From Alphaproteobacteria bacterium UBA6324 (lineage in GTDB: Bacteria > Pseudomonadota > Alphaproteobacteria > CAAGCB01 > CAG-977): DNA of 64,000 nucleotides. The notes under the pieces are model-generated. The model saw nothing but the letters and a program-made list of their open reading frames with translations, did no database searches and was not told the origin of the DNA. This document shows, in pieces, positions 1-8,026 of the stretch. The stretch's first letter is position 1. Each line of letters opens with the position of its first letter. Made by a program: the position numbers and the translations under genes. The stretch is taken from contig DJSW01000016.1 in the NCBI GenBank assembly GCA_002439085.1, forward strand, positions 46,629-110,628. Reading direction: 5' to 3'.

Positions 1-15
1 GGCTGAAAAATAACG

Positions 16-44
16 TTGCCCGTCCGCGTCAAACCGCGTATAAA
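16..44 (+). promoter_or_regulatory. Sigma70-type promoter of toxin mRNA, copy 1
   Basis: TTGCCC (16-21) and TATAAA (39-44) are separated by exactly 17 bases. A start near 51 places the mRNA 5' end on the hairpin GTCCGGTG/CACCGGAC, giving a leader of about 160 nt before the 20-codon ORF. Confidence 0.7.
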
Positions 45-119
45 AGAAAAGTCCGGTGCTGAGAACACCGGACAATTTTCCGAAAAATCGGAAGGAGCTA
101 AGCTATCTAACTCCCTCAT
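45..119 (-). ncRNA. Putative antisense antitoxin RNA, copy 1
   Basis: On the minus strand TTGACA (154-149) and TATCCT (131-126) are spaced by 17 bases, a near-consensus sigma70 promoter with a start near 119. About 50 nt downstream is a hairpin (GTCCGGTG 73-66 with CACCGGAC 58-51) followed by TTTTCTTTTAT, an intrinsic terminator. The predicted RNA is about 70-75 nt and fully complementary to the 5' end of the toxin mRNA. It also contains a CTCCTTCC stretch that could contact Shine-Dalgarno-like sequence. No expression evidence is available. Confidence 0.65.
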
Positions 120-210
120 GGTTTTAGGATAGGAAAAACGGTTGATTTTGTCAATCTGTTTTTGTCTTGGCTCCTTCTCAACGCGGTCATGTTTCCGCAT
201 GGAGGATGCC

Positions 211-273
211 ATGTTAAAATTTTTGGCGTTGCTGAAAATTTTAATTGAAATAATCACACTGTTTTACAGTTGA
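211..273 (+). CDS. Small hydrophobic peptide, putative type I toxin, copy 1
   Basis: The 20-codon ORF encodes MLKFLALLKILIEIITLFYS: two lysines in the N-terminal half and an otherwise almost wholly hydrophobic helix long enough to span a membrane. GGAGG at 201-205 sits 5 bases before the ATG, an excellent ribosome site. An upstream CTCC (171-174) can pair with it, suggesting the site is masked in the full-length mRNA. Composition and size match Ibs/ShoB-type membrane toxins, although there is no recognisable sequence homologue. The coding sequence is identical at protein level in copy 2 while the leader differs, which argues for selection on the peptide. Confidence 0.7.
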   Translation: MLKFLALLKILIEIITLFYS

Positions 274-279
274 TTTTTC

Positions 280-308
280 GGGGGCGTCGTTCGCGGCGCC
301 CTCTTTTT
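280..308 (+). terminator. Intrinsic terminator of toxin mRNA, copy 1
   Basis: Stem GGGCGTCG (282-289), TTCG tetraloop, CGGCGCCC (294-301) with one G-U pair, then TCTTTTT. It lies 7 bases after the peptide stop codon. Confidence 0.85.
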
Positions 309-344
309 GCCCCGAGTCCGCGAAATTCTGCCGTTAAAATAACG

Positions 345-373
345 TTGCCCGTTCGCGTCAAACCGCGTATAAA
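345..373 (+). promoter_or_regulatory. Sigma70-type promoter of toxin mRNA, copy 2
   Basis: TTGCCC (345-350), 17-base spacer, TATAAA (368-373); same arrangement as copy 1. Confidence 0.7.
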
Positions 374-448
374 AGAAAAGTCCGGTGGGCAAACACCGGA
401 CTTTTTTCCAAAACCTGGAAGGAGCTAATATCCTAACTCCGACCTCAT
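374..448 (-). ncRNA. Putative antisense antitoxin RNA, copy 2
   Basis: Minus-strand TTGACA (483-478), 17-base spacer, TATCCT (460-455), start near 448. The RNA ends at the hairpin GTCCGGTG (401-394)/CACCGGAC (387-380) plus a TTTTCTTTT tract. The body differs from copy 1 just downstream of the start site, so the two antisense RNAs could discriminate between the two mRNAs. Confidence 0.65.
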
Positions 449-540
449 GGTTTTAGGATAGGAAAAACGGTTGATTTTGTCAATCTGTTTTTGTTTCGGC
501 TCCTTTCCAACGCGGTCATGTTTCCGCAAGGAGGGATGCC

Positions 541-603
541 ATGTTAAAATTTTTGGCGTTGCTGAAAATTTTAATTGAAATAATCACGCTGTTTTACAGT
601 TGA
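541..603 (+). CDS. Small hydrophobic peptide, putative type I toxin, copy 2
   Basis: Same 20-residue peptide as copy 1, differing by a silent C/G change. The ribosome site AAGGAGGG (528-535) is stronger than in copy 1 and can be masked by CTCCTT at 500-505 across a short loop, again a toxin-mRNA trait. The only ORF in the unit is this one. Confidence 0.7.
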   Translation: MLKFLALLKILIEIITLFYS

Positions 604-609
604 TTTTTC

Positions 610-638
610 GGGGGCGTCGTTCGCGGCGCCCTCTTTTT
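610..638 (+). terminator. Intrinsic terminator of toxin mRNA, copy 2
   Basis: GGGCGTCG (612-619), TTCG loop, CGGCGCCC (624-631), TCTTTTT; identical to copy 1. Confidence 0.85.
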
Positions 639-692
639 GTTCCGAATCCGCAAAATTCTGCCGTTAAAATAATAAACTCGTGAACAAAAGCA

Positions 693-723
693 GAAAATCC
701 GTCCAATATCGGACGGATTTTTT
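693..723. terminator. Bidirectional terminator-like hairpin
   Basis: ATCCGTCC (697-704) and GGACGGAT (711-718) form a perfect 8-bp stem flanked by A-rich and T-rich arms, so it can act on either strand. It separates the toxin repeats from the tRNA region. Confidence 0.7.
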
Positions 724-748
724 ATGTTTGACGGATTGAAAATAAAAA

Positions 749-798
749 GGGCGAAAACCTAGGGTTTCCGCCGTTTTTTGGTGGGCACTGCAGGGATC
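749..798 (-). pseudogene. 3' end copy of tRNA-Val plus terminator
   Basis: Positions 779-798 repeat, base for base, the last 20 bases of the tRNA-Val gene at 970-989, CCA included. As in the intact gene, the 3' end is followed on the minus strand by a strong hairpin (749-777) and a T tract. This is either what is left of a second tRNA gene in tandem or an attachment-site half left by an integrated element. The stretch 799-940 between the two holds a hairpin at about 874-900 and no supported gene. Confidence 0.5.
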
Positions 799-940
799 TT
801 CACTTGATTTTATAAATTCGCCATCCGCCCTGTTCGGGCGTCGGTTCATTAACAAAATCAAGGCGTTGCAGACAAAAACGACAAGCATTTGTCGTTTTTG
901 CTTAGCCGCCCTCCCGGTTCGATCATGCGTGCCGGACACC

Positions 941-969
941 AAAAAAGCCCCCTGAAAGGAGGCTTTTTA
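941..969 (-). terminator. Terminator after tRNA-Val
   Basis: AAAAAGCC-CCC-TGAAA-GG-AGGCTTTTT forms a hairpin directly behind the tRNA CCA end on the minus strand. Confidence 0.8.
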
Positions 970-1044
970 TGGTGGGCACTGCAGGGATCGAACCTGCGAC
1001 CCCTACCGTGTGAAGGTAATGCTCTACCGCTGAGCTAAGTGCCC
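970..1044 (-). tRNA. tRNA-Val (anticodon CAC)
   Basis: The reverse strand folds as a 75-nt cloverleaf with encoded CCA. The acceptor stem is GGGCACT/AGTGCCC, the anticodon loop TTCACAC gives anticodon CAC, and the T arm carries GGTTCGATCCC. Reads valine codon GUG. Confidence 0.95.
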
Positions 1045-1126
1045 GATATCGAGGTCTTTGTCCTTATAGGCGTTTGGCGCCGCCGCGTCAAGAATTCTTT
1101 TTTCCGTTTTTTGAAAAAGCCGCGGA

Positions 1127-1870
1127 TCAGTCGATGAATTTGGCGTTTTTATTGTCTTTTGTCACGGCTCTGGACGACAGGGAATACTTATCGACAAAGA
1201 AATCCAGCGGGTTTTTGATCCGTTCGTCCCGATTCGGATAGCCGTGGCGTTTGAAACCGGTTTCCAAAACGGCGCGCCAGCGTTTCACGGTGGGGTATTC
1301 CTCTTCGGGCATATGTTCAATCGTGTCGAATTCCGCCAGCCACAATCCGTTGTCAACGCGGTGGACAAAGCGGACATTGACTTCGACGGTCAGGCCTTCC
1401 GCCATGCGCGCCATATTGATGTCTTTTTCCATGATGAAGTCGTGAAAGACGTTTTCGCTGGAAAACCAGCGCAACAGGCTGTTGTCCGGACTCCACCGCG
1501 CCTGCATTTCGTCGATGTCGGCGACGATCGTGTGGCGCAACAGGATGTATTGCTTGATATGGTCTTCCATGACCAGTTGGCTGGAGGGGATAACGACGAC
1601 CTGATTTTGGACGGGTTCCAACTTGTAAAACCGTTTGTCGATCGCCAGCAACAACGGGTCGGACCGCAGTTGTGGCGACAGAATGTAAATCGTGCAGGCC
1701 AGTATGATCGTTCCGCACAGCATGGCCGCGGCGACCATCGTCATGATGCGCGACGTTTTCAAATACCGCCGTTCGGGCATGGCGCCGACATGGACTTTTT
1801 CCGGATAGGCGCCCAGTTTGTCGTTGGTGCTTTCATCCACTTTGGAAAACAGGAATTTGAAAATGCTCAT
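1127..1870 (-). CDS. VirB8-like inner-membrane protein, orphan
   Basis: A 247-residue protein with a ~40-residue cytoplasmic N terminus, one membrane segment (about residues 42-66) and a periplasmic domain. The end of that domain, with a TVKRWRAVL stretch and then NPLDFFVDKYSLSSR, resembles the VirB8 core component of type IV secretion systems (NPLGF-like motif near the C terminus). No other virB gene is nearby: the left neighbour is a tRNA and the right one is a divergently transcribed membrane protein. It may be an orphan paralogue or work with a distant cluster. DotI/IcmL-type proteins share the same architecture and are an alternative. Confidence 0.55.
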   Translation of the reverse strand: MSIFKFLFSKVDESTNDKLGAYPEKVHVGAMPERRYLKTSRIMTMVAAAMLCGTIILACTIYILSPQLRSDPLLLAIDKRFYKLEPVQNQVVVIPSSQLVMEDHIKQYILLRHTIVADIDEMQARWSPDNSLLRWFSSENVFHDFIMEKDINMARMAEGLTVEVNVRFVHRVDNGLWLAEFDTIEHMPEEEYPTVKRWRAVLETGFKRHGYPNRDERIKNPLDFFVDKYSLSSRAVTKDNKNAKFID

Positions 1871-1972
1871 CGGCGTCCCCCGCGGTTTCGGCTTTTTTTA
1901 AATACGCCCTTTACTTTAAAGGGAGATTAAAATATTTTCAGTGCAACGTTTTTTATAACACAGAACAAAGCC

Positions 1973-2443
1973 ATGCCGAAATTAAAATATATCAGACAGA
2001 ACGTTTTTCAAATCCTTTCGATCCTGACGGTCGGTTTCCCGTTTGTCGGGTACAAGGTGTTCGGCGGAATCATCATCAGCCATATGTACGACGGAACGGT
2101 TGCGGCGAATGTCGTCGCCATGCTGTTCATCGTTTGGGGGCTGGTCGATTTCGTTTTGAACGCGGTCGGGCTTTATACGGTTTGCTGCCGCGGCGAAATC
2201 CGCTATCCCGTCTGTCTGCTGTCGCTGTTGTCGCAAAAACATCATTTTTTAAGCCGGTGGCGCGATGTCGGCGAAGCGGTCGATACATTGTTGTCGTTTT
2301 CGATCGTCGCGCTGGTGGTCGGGAAAAACCTGTTCGTGTTTTTGGACGGCGCGCAGGTCAAAGTGTGGAACATCTGCACGGTCGTCAACGTTTTGGGCGC
2401 GGGCGTCGCGCGTTTGGGCACGTCGCTGCTGGTCGCGGGCTGA
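1973..2443 (+). CDS. Small integral membrane protein, function unknown
   Basis: 156 residues with about four hydrophobic segments (near residues 10-35, 45-70, 95-115 and 125-155) and a basic inter-helix loop. No catalytic motif or family signature is recognised. Start ATG at 1973 follows the divergent VirB8-like gene by about 100 bases, which must hold both promoters. It ends 2 bases before the stop codon of radC, convergently. Confidence 0.6.
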   Translation: MPKLKYIRQNVFQILSILTVGFPFVGYKVFGGIIISHMYDGTVAANVVAMLFIVWGLVDFVLNAVGLYTVCCRGEIRYPVCLLSLLSQKHHFLSRWRDVGEAVDTLLSFSIVALVVGKNLFVFLDGAQVKVWNICTVVNVLGAGVARLGTSLLVAG

Positions 2444-2445
2444 GC

Positions 2446-3186
2446 TTATTTCAAATAGCCGCAGGCTTTGAACGAAACGTGGCCGTTTTTGGAAACGATC
2501 AGGTGATCCAGCAGTAATATGTCCAGCGGCGTCAAAGCGTTCTGAACGGCCTTGGTCATCACGATGTCGTTTTTCGACGGGCGCAGGTCGCCGGCGGGGT
2601 GGTTGTGCACCATGATGATCGACGACGCTTCCAATTCCAGCGCGCGTTTGGCGATTTCGCGGGGGAACACGGGGGTTTGGTTGACCGAACCCTTTTGCAC
2701 GATTTCGTCTTTGATCAACCGGCCGCGCGAATCCAGAAACAGAACGCGCAGGCATTCTGTTTTCTTTTGCCCCATGTCGATTTTGCAATACGCGATCACG
2801 GCGTTCCAATCCGCCAGAACGGGCGCATCGGAAATGTTGTTTTTGGCCAGCCGGACGGCGCAATCGCGCACCGCGGCGATCAAAGCGGCCGTCGTGTCCT
2901 TGACGCCTTTGACGCGCGCCAGCTCTTCGGGCGACGCGTTCATCACGCCGGCGAAAGAATCGAAAGCGGCGATCATTTCTTTCGCCAACGGTTTGACATC
3001 CCGCCGCGGAATGGCGAAAGTCAGCAGAAATTCCAGCAATTCGTAATCCGGCAACGTTTCGGCGCCGAATGTCAACACTTTGCGGCGCAAACGGTCGCGG
3101 TGGCCGGAATAGTGCGGTTCCTCCTTGCCGGTCTGCCGTTCGACGATCATGTCCAACAGCAAAGTGTCGTCGGAATCCTTGGTCAT
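2446..3186 (-). CDS. radC: RadC family JAB/MPN metalloprotease-like protein
   Basis: 246 residues. The N-terminal part has a helix-hairpin-helix-like stretch (ELLEFLLTFAIPRRDVKPLAK) and the C-terminal part the JAMM signature HNHPAGD...PSKND (His194, His196, Asp207), expected to bind zinc. RadC was once linked to DNA repair, but its cellular role is unsettled. The start lies directly next to the stop of map (3188), consistent with one transcript sfsA-map-radC, a common alphaproteobacterial order. Confidence 0.9.
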   Translation of the reverse strand: MTKDSDDTLLLDMIVERQTGKEEPHYSGHRDRLRRKVLTFGAETLPDYELLEFLLTFAIPRRDVKPLAKEMIAAFDSFAGVMNASPEELARVKGVKDTTAALIAAVRDCAVRLAKNNISDAPVLADWNAVIAYCKIDMGQKKTECLRVLFLDSRGRLIKDEIVQKGSVNQTPVFPREIAKRALELEASSIIMVHNHPAGDLRPSKNDIVMTKAVQNALTPLDILLLDHLIVSKNGHVSFKACGYLK

Positions 3187-3187
3187 A

Positions 3188-3982
3188 TTATTTTTCCGCG
3201 TAGGGCGGCTGGTTCAGCCCTTTCGGCGACAGGGTGAAGATTTCGTATCCGGTGGCCGTGACCGCCAGAGAATGTTCGAATTGCGCCGACAGCGACATAT
3301 CGCGCGTCACCGCCGTCCAGCCGTCGGACAGGATTTTCAAATCGTCGCCGCCCAGATTGACCATCGGTTCGATCGTGAAAAACATTCCTTCCTGCAATAC
3401 AAGGCCTTCTTTGGGGCGACCGAAGTTCAAAACGTTCGGGGCGGTGTGGAAAACGCGTCCCAACCCGTGGCCGCAGAAATCCTTGACGACCGAGCATCTT
3501 TGCGATTCGGCGTACGCCTGCATCGCGTGGCCGACATCGCCCAGCGTCGCGCCGGGGCGCACCTGTTCGATGCCGCGCCACATCGTTTCAAACGTGATGT
3601 CGATCAGGCGTTTGGCTTTGACGGGGATTTTGCCGACCGTGTACATCCGGCTGGTGTCGCCGTACCACCCGTCCACGATGACCGTCACATCGATGTTCAA
3701 AATGTCGCCGTTGACCAGCTTGCGGTCGCCGGGGATGCCGTGGCAGATGACGTGGTTCAAAGAGATGCAGACCGATTTCGGATAGCCGCGGTATCCCAGA
3801 CAGGCCGAAACGCCGCCGTTTTGATTGATGAAATCGTCGCACAGTTTGTCCAATTCGCCTGTGGTGATCCCCGGTCGGACGTACGGCGTGATCATATCCA
3901 GCGTTTCGGCGGCCAGCTTGCCCGCGCGGCGCATACCTTCGTAATCGGCGGGGGAGTGAATGATGATTTCTTCTTTTGACAT
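3188..3982 (-). CDS. map: Methionine aminopeptidase, type I
   Basis: 264 residues, the usual length for bacterial type Ia enzymes. It removes the initiator methionine from nascent proteins in the cytoplasm. Visible metal-site regions include CHGIPGDRKLVNGDILNIDV (paired Asp ligands), GHGLGRVFH and TIEPM. It is followed without a gap by radC and preceded by sfsA after 13 bases. Confidence 0.95.
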   Translation of the reverse strand: MSKEEIIIHSPADYEGMRRAGKLAAETLDMITPYVRPGITTGELDKLCDDFINQNGGVSACLGYRGYPKSVCISLNHVICHGIPGDRKLVNGDILNIDVTVIVDGWYGDTSRMYTVGKIPVKAKRLIDITFETMWRGIEQVRPGATLGDVGHAMQAYAESQRCSVVKDFCGHGLGRVFHTAPNVLNFGRPKEGLVLQEGMFFTIEPMVNLGGDDLKILSDGWTAVTRDMSLSAQFEHSLAVTATGYEIFTLSPKGLNQPPYAEK

Positions 3983-3995
3983 GGCAGTAACTCTT

Positions 3996-4691
3996 TTAAA
4001 ACATAAACGGCAGACGCGCCGTCAACCAGATTCCCTGATCGGATACACTACAACCGCAACAGATAATTTCCAAGCCCTTATCGCATAAATCACGCAGGGC
4101 GGTCATATATTGCGCGTCGCGCGTCCATCCCGCGCGCACGCCGATGCCGTCGATTCTTTGCGCCAGCAGCAATAAAACGGCGCGCTGTCCGGCATTCAAC
4201 GCCCGTTCCATTTGGCGCAGGACGTGGTGGTTCGCCACGTCGATGCCGTCGGGGAACACCAGATCGGCACCGTTTTTCACATACAAAGGGGCGATGGCGA
4301 CCTGACATTCGGGAAAGCCGCTGTTTTCGGCGGGAATCAAGGTCAGGTCGAGGTATCGCGACGCCGCGGGGCGGATTTCCGCATAGCCGCCCAGTTCGTG
4401 CAGAACGCCGTTTTCGACTGCTTCGGCGACCAAATCCCTCTGGCGGTTTAAGTTGACGCCGACCATGGCGCCGTTGACGACGGCGGTTTCCCAGACATAG
4501 CACAAACGGCGGCCGGGTTTCGGGCGGTAGGACAGGCGAATCTCCGTCCCCGACCGCGCCAGCCCCGTCATGCGCGTCGTGTTGGGGCAAAGGACGACGG
4601 CGCATTCCCCCGTTTCAAACTGCACGTCGGCCAGAACTTTGGCGCGGCGCCGGATCAGAAAGGCGGTATATAGGGGCGATTGAAAATCCAT
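3996..4691 (-). CDS. sfsA: SfsA family DNA/RNA nuclease-like protein
   Basis: 231 residues. The N-terminal OB-like part carries VLADVQFETGE, the family signature CPNTTRMTGL and VGVNLNRQRDLVAEA. The C-terminal restriction-endonuclease-like part is more diverged (FPDGIDVANHHVLRQM, AVLLLLAQRIDGIGV). SfsA was named for sugar fermentation stimulation; its biochemical role is uncertain. It is first in the sfsA-map-radC group; the gene to its right is divergent. Confidence 0.85.
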   Translation of the reverse strand: MDFQSPLYTAFLIRRRAKVLADVQFETGECAVVLCPNTTRMTGLARSGTEIRLSYRPKPGRRLCYVWETAVVNGAMVGVNLNRQRDLVAEAVENGVLHELGGYAEIRPAASRYLDLTLIPAENSGFPECQVAIAPLYVKNGADLVFPDGIDVANHHVLRQMERALNAGQRAVLLLLAQRIDGIGVRAGWTRDAQYMTALRDLCDKGLEIICCGCSVSDQGIWLTARLPFMF

Positions 4692-4787
4692 TCTTGAACG
4701 GTTCCGTTTTTAAAAAGTTTCTTTCGGTGAAAAACAATGCTATGATTTTGCAAAGTTTAAAAGATTACCCCGAAAAGGTCAAAGCGT

Positions 4788-5510
4788 ATGAACAGGTTTT
4801 TCAAAACGGCATTGCTGGCGGCCGGATTGCTGCCGATCACGACGGCGGGCGCGTTGGCGCAATCGCCGGACGACCCCGCGCCGGATTCGCCGGTGCAGGT
4901 GCGGTTGCCGCATTCGTCCAGAACCAAGGAAAACGTGCTGGATTCCGTGCTGGATTTCACGTTGACGCAGTTTTTCAAACTGTTTAAAAAAGCGGATGTT
5001 TCCTATGATTTTATGGAAGTGGAGCAGGGCGGCCGGCTGGTGTTCACCAACTTTGCCGTCGTGTTGAAAGCGAACAGTGTGCAGGGAACGGTCGCGGCGC
5101 AAAAAATGGATGTCGGGTTCCGCGAGTTTCTGACCTTTGTCCAGAAAAACAAACTGATGCTGTCGCAAACCGTTTTGACGGGCGTGACGCTGGATGTCGC
5201 CGTGAAAAAAGGCGGGGCGGACAGCCGGTCGATCAAAGGGACGGCCGCGCGCGTCGAATTGGAAAAAACGGAAACGGCGATCGTGGTCAAAGACCCGAAC
5301 GACAAGGAACCGTTTAAAATCACTTTCGCGTCCGCCTCCGTTCAAAACGCGCGGCTGACCGCGACGAACCCCGCGGAAAAATACGCGGCGGAAAACGCGC
5401 GGCTGGATCAGGTCGCCATCGTCGGGGGCAAGGTGTCGTTCGCCGCGGCGTCAACCGGCGGCCAAAGCTTCGCGGACACGGCGTCGTTTTTGCAAGCGGT
5501 GCGGCAATAG
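4788..5510 (+). CDS. Secreted protein of unknown function
   Basis: 240 residues with a clear signal peptide (MNRFFKTALLAAGLLPITTAGALA, cleavage before Gln). The mature part is rich in Lys, Val and Ala with alternating polar and hydrophobic strands, suggesting a periplasmic beta-rich fold. No cysteine, lipobox or enzymatic motif is seen. I do not recognise the family. It lies about 70 bases before the mutarotase gene on the same strand. Confidence 0.6.
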   Translation: MNRFFKTALLAAGLLPITTAGALAQSPDDPAPDSPVQVRLPHSSRTKENVLDSVLDFTLTQFFKLFKKADVSYDFMEVEQGGRLVFTNFAVVLKANSVQGTVAAQKMDVGFREFLTFVQKNKLMLSQTVLTGVTLDVAVKKGGADSRSIKGTAARVELEKTETAIVVKDPNDKEPFKITFASASVQNARLTATNPAEKYAAENARLDQVAIVGGKVSFAAASTGGQSFADTASFLQAVRQ

Positions 5511-5582
5511 CCGGATTTTTGCTTGCAGGCGGCGGCGTTACGGGGTAAAAGCAAAAGAAAAACAAACCATGGGATGTGGAAT

Positions 5583-6479
5583 ATGACAACTGCGGAACAG
5601 ATCGTTCTTTCCAACGGCGGATACACCGCCGCCGTCAGCCCCGCCGCGGGCGGGACTGTGCTGTATTGGCGCAAGGGGGGCGACGATTTGCTGCGTCCCG
5701 CCGCGCCCGACGCCGTGGCGCGCAGGGCGGCCGACGAAACGGCCGTGTTCCCTTTGGTGCCGTATTCCAACCGGATTCGGGGCGGATATTTCATTTATTG
5801 GGGCATTCGCAGAACCGTGCCGAAAAATCATCCGGTCGTGGCCGATCCCCTGCACGGCGAAGGGTGGCAGAGGGAATGGACGGTGGTTGATCAAACCGCC
5901 GATTCGGCGACGTTGGCCTTTGAACACAACGGGCGGGACGGTTTTCCGTTCGCCTATCGCGCGGAACAGAAATTCGCCGTCGGCGCGGACGGGACGCTGA
6001 CGATTTCCCTGACCCTGACGAACAAAGGCGGGATTCCCATGCCGTGCGGGCTGGGGTGGCATCCGTTCTTTCCGAAAGACGACGACACGGTCGTGACGTT
6101 TAAAACGAAAAACGTTTGGGCGCATGAAAGCGCGCCGCCCCGCGAACGCCCGATCAAAACGCCCCCCGAATGGCAGTTCGACAAAGGGCTGAAGATTTCG
6201 GAGCTGGAGCTGGACACCTGCTTCGGCGGTTTCGACGGCAAAGCGGAAATCGCGTGGCCGTCGCGCGGACGCAAAATCAATATGACGGCGTACAGCGATT
6301 TCGGCCACGTCGTGGTTTGGTCGCCGGCGGGACAGGACTTTTTCTGCGTCGAACCGGTGACGAACGCGACGGACGCGTTCAATCTGGCGTCGCGCGGCGT
6401 CACCGGAACGGGGATCAAGACACTGGATCCGCAGGAAAGCCTGAACGAAACGATGACCCTGACGGTGTCCGACCTGTAA
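5583..6479 (+). CDS. Aldose 1-epimerase (mutarotase)-like protein
   Basis: About 298 residues from the ATG at 5583, which has GGGA 8 bases upstream; an in-frame ATG at 5574 is also possible. Family features are the NRIRGGYF substrate loop, an early HGEGW with the catalytic-type histidine, and GLGWHPFFPKDD with the second conserved histidine. It interconverts anomers of a hexose or a related sugar. It sits 29 bases before pyruvate kinase, so a shared carbon-metabolism transcript is likely. The sugar specificity cannot be read from sequence. Confidence 0.8.
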   Translation: MTTAEQIVLSNGGYTAAVSPAAGGTVLYWRKGGDDLLRPAAPDAVARRAADETAVFPLVPYSNRIRGGYFIYWGIRRTVPKNHPVVADPLHGEGWQREWTVVDQTADSATLAFEHNGRDGFPFAYRAEQKFAVGADGTLTISLTLTNKGGIPMPCGLGWHPFFPKDDDTVVTFKTKNVWAHESAPPRERPIKTPPEWQFDKGLKISELELDTCFGGFDGKAEIAWPSRGRKINMTAYSDFGHVVVWSPAGQDFFCVEPVTNATDAFNLASRGVTGTGIKTLDPQESLNETMTLTVSDL

Positions 6480-6508
6480 ACTTTTTGCAAAACAGAGGAT
6501 TTTGAATT

Positions 6509-7939
6509 ATGAAACGTTCCCATTTTACAAAAATCGTTTCAACGCTTGGCCCCGCGTCCAACACGCCGGAAACGATCAAGGCTCTGGCCGCGGCGGGCGT
6601 CAATGTTTTCCGCCTGAATTTTTCCCACGGCAGCCACGAAGACCACCGCAAAAACGTCGGATACATCCGCGCGGCGGAACGCGAAATCGGCCGCCCGCTG
6701 GCGATCCTGTGCGATATGCAGGGGCCGAAGCTGCGCATCGGGACGTTCAAGGACGGCGTGATCGAATTGCACATCGGGGACAAATTCCGTTTGGATATGT
6801 CGCCCGAAGCCGGCGATAAAACCCGCGTCTGCCTGCCGCATCCGGAAATTTTTCAGGCGATGACCAAGGGGATGGATCTGTTGCTGAACGACGGGCTGGT
6901 GCGTTTGCGCGTTGACGCGTTCGGCAAGGATTTCGCCGAAACGACCGTTGTGACCGGCGGCCGCCTGTCCAATAAAAAGGGCGTCAACGTCCCCGGCGTT
7001 CCGCTGCCGATCGACGCGCTGACCGAAAAGGATAAAATGGATTTGCAGGCGGCTTTGGACATGGGGGCGGACATGATCGGCCTGTCGTTCGTCCAGCGGC
7101 CGGAGGATTTGCTGTTGGCGCGTTCGCTGATCGACGGTCGGGCGTGGATCGTTTCCAAAATTGAAAAACCGGCCGCGCTGGAACATCTGGATGAAATCAT
7201 CCGGCTGTCCGACGGCGTCATGGTGGCGCGCGGCGATTTGGGCGTCGAAGTTCCGCCCGAAAAAGTTCCCGTGTTGCAAAAGAAAATCATCCGCGCGTGC
7301 CGCAAAGGCGGAAAACCCGTCATCGTCGCAACGCAGATGCTGGAATCCATGGTGTCGAACCCGACGCCGACCCGCGCCGAAGCGTCCGATGTCGCCACGG
7401 CCGTGTTCGACGCGGCCGACGCGGTGATGCTGTCGGCGGAAACGGCGGCGGGGTCGTATCCGGTCGAAGCGGTGACGCTGATGAACAAAATCATCATGGA
7501 AACGGAATCGCACGATTTGTACCGCCGGTATCTGGACGCGGCGCGTTTGGAACCGGAACACACGCCGGAAAGCGCGATCACGGCGTCCGCGCGCGTGACG
7601 GCCGAAACGCTGCCGGACGCGGCGGCGATCGTTTCCTATACGATCAGCGGGGCGACGGCGGGGCGCGTGTCGCGCGAACGGCCGTACATCCCCGTGATGT
7701 GCATGACGCCGTCCGAATCTGTCGCCAGAAAGATGAGTCTGTTTTGGGGCGTGGAAAGCGTCGTTTGCGAACCGCAGGATCTGCTGGTCGATGTCGCGGC
7801 CAGGGCGGCGCAATATTGCCGCGATAAACTGGACGCCAAGGTCGGGGAAAAGGTGATCGTCACGGCCGGTTTGCCGTTCAATGTGACGGGAAACACGAAC
7901 CTGTTGCACATATTTACGATTACCGAACGGTCGGAATAA
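6509..7939 (+). CDS. pyk: Pyruvate kinase
   Basis: 476 residues, normal for the family. It converts phosphoenolpyruvate and ADP to pyruvate and ATP. Visible are the N-terminal TKIVSTLGPASN, FRLNFSHGSHEDH, the active-site region WIVSKIEKPAALEHLDEII, ARGDLGVEVPPEKVP, and VATQMLESM with PTPTRAEASDVATAVFDAADAVMLSAETA. The C-terminal domain is complete. A strong terminator follows at once. Confidence 0.97.
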   Translation: MKRSHFTKIVSTLGPASNTPETIKALAAAGVNVFRLNFSHGSHEDHRKNVGYIRAAEREIGRPLAILCDMQGPKLRIGTFKDGVIELHIGDKFRLDMSPEAGDKTRVCLPHPEIFQAMTKGMDLLLNDGLVRLRVDAFGKDFAETTVVTGGRLSNKKGVNVPGVPLPIDALTEKDKMDLQAALDMGADMIGLSFVQRPEDLLLARSLIDGRAWIVSKIEKPAALEHLDEIIRLSDGVMVARGDLGVEVPPEKVPVLQKKIIRACRKGGKPVIVATQMLESMVSNPTPTRAEASDVATAVFDAADAVMLSAETAAGSYPVEAVTLMNKIIMETESHDLYRRYLDAARLEPEHTPESAITASARVTAETLPDAAAIVSYTISGATAGRVSRERPYIPVMCMTPSESVARKMSLFWGVESVVCEPQDLLVDVAARAAQYCRDKLDAKVGEKVIVTAGLPFNVTGNTNLLHIFTITERSE

Positions 7940-7943
7940 ATCG

Positions 7944-7971
7944 AAAAAGGAGGGGCGTTCCCCTCCTTTTT
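7944..7971 (+). terminator. Terminator of pyk
   Basis: AAAAAGGAGGGG-CGTT-CCCCTCCTTTTT, starting 5 bases after the stop codon. Confidence 0.9.
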
Positions 7972-8026
7972 ATGTACCCTTGAAAACCATGTGCTAAGTG
8001 TATGTGGTTCTGGAAAGTTTACAGCT

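Larger units (their letters stand above)
8..667. repeat. Two tandem copies of a ~329-bp unit
   Basis: Positions about 8-337 and 337-667 are the same unit in direct repeat, nearly identical over the promoter, the peptide ORF and the terminator and more diverged in the leader. Matching landmarks (TTGCCC at 16 and 345, ATG at 211 and 541) are 329-330 bp apart. The first copy touches the window edge, so more copies may lie upstream. Tandem duplication of a small promoter-peptide-terminator unit is typical of type I toxin-antitoxin loci such as ldr/rdl and ibs/sib. Confidence 0.9.

Noticed and set aside
664..942. 92-codon minus-strand frame next to tRNA-Val
   Set aside because: It runs through two terminators and the tRNA fragment and has no ribosome site.
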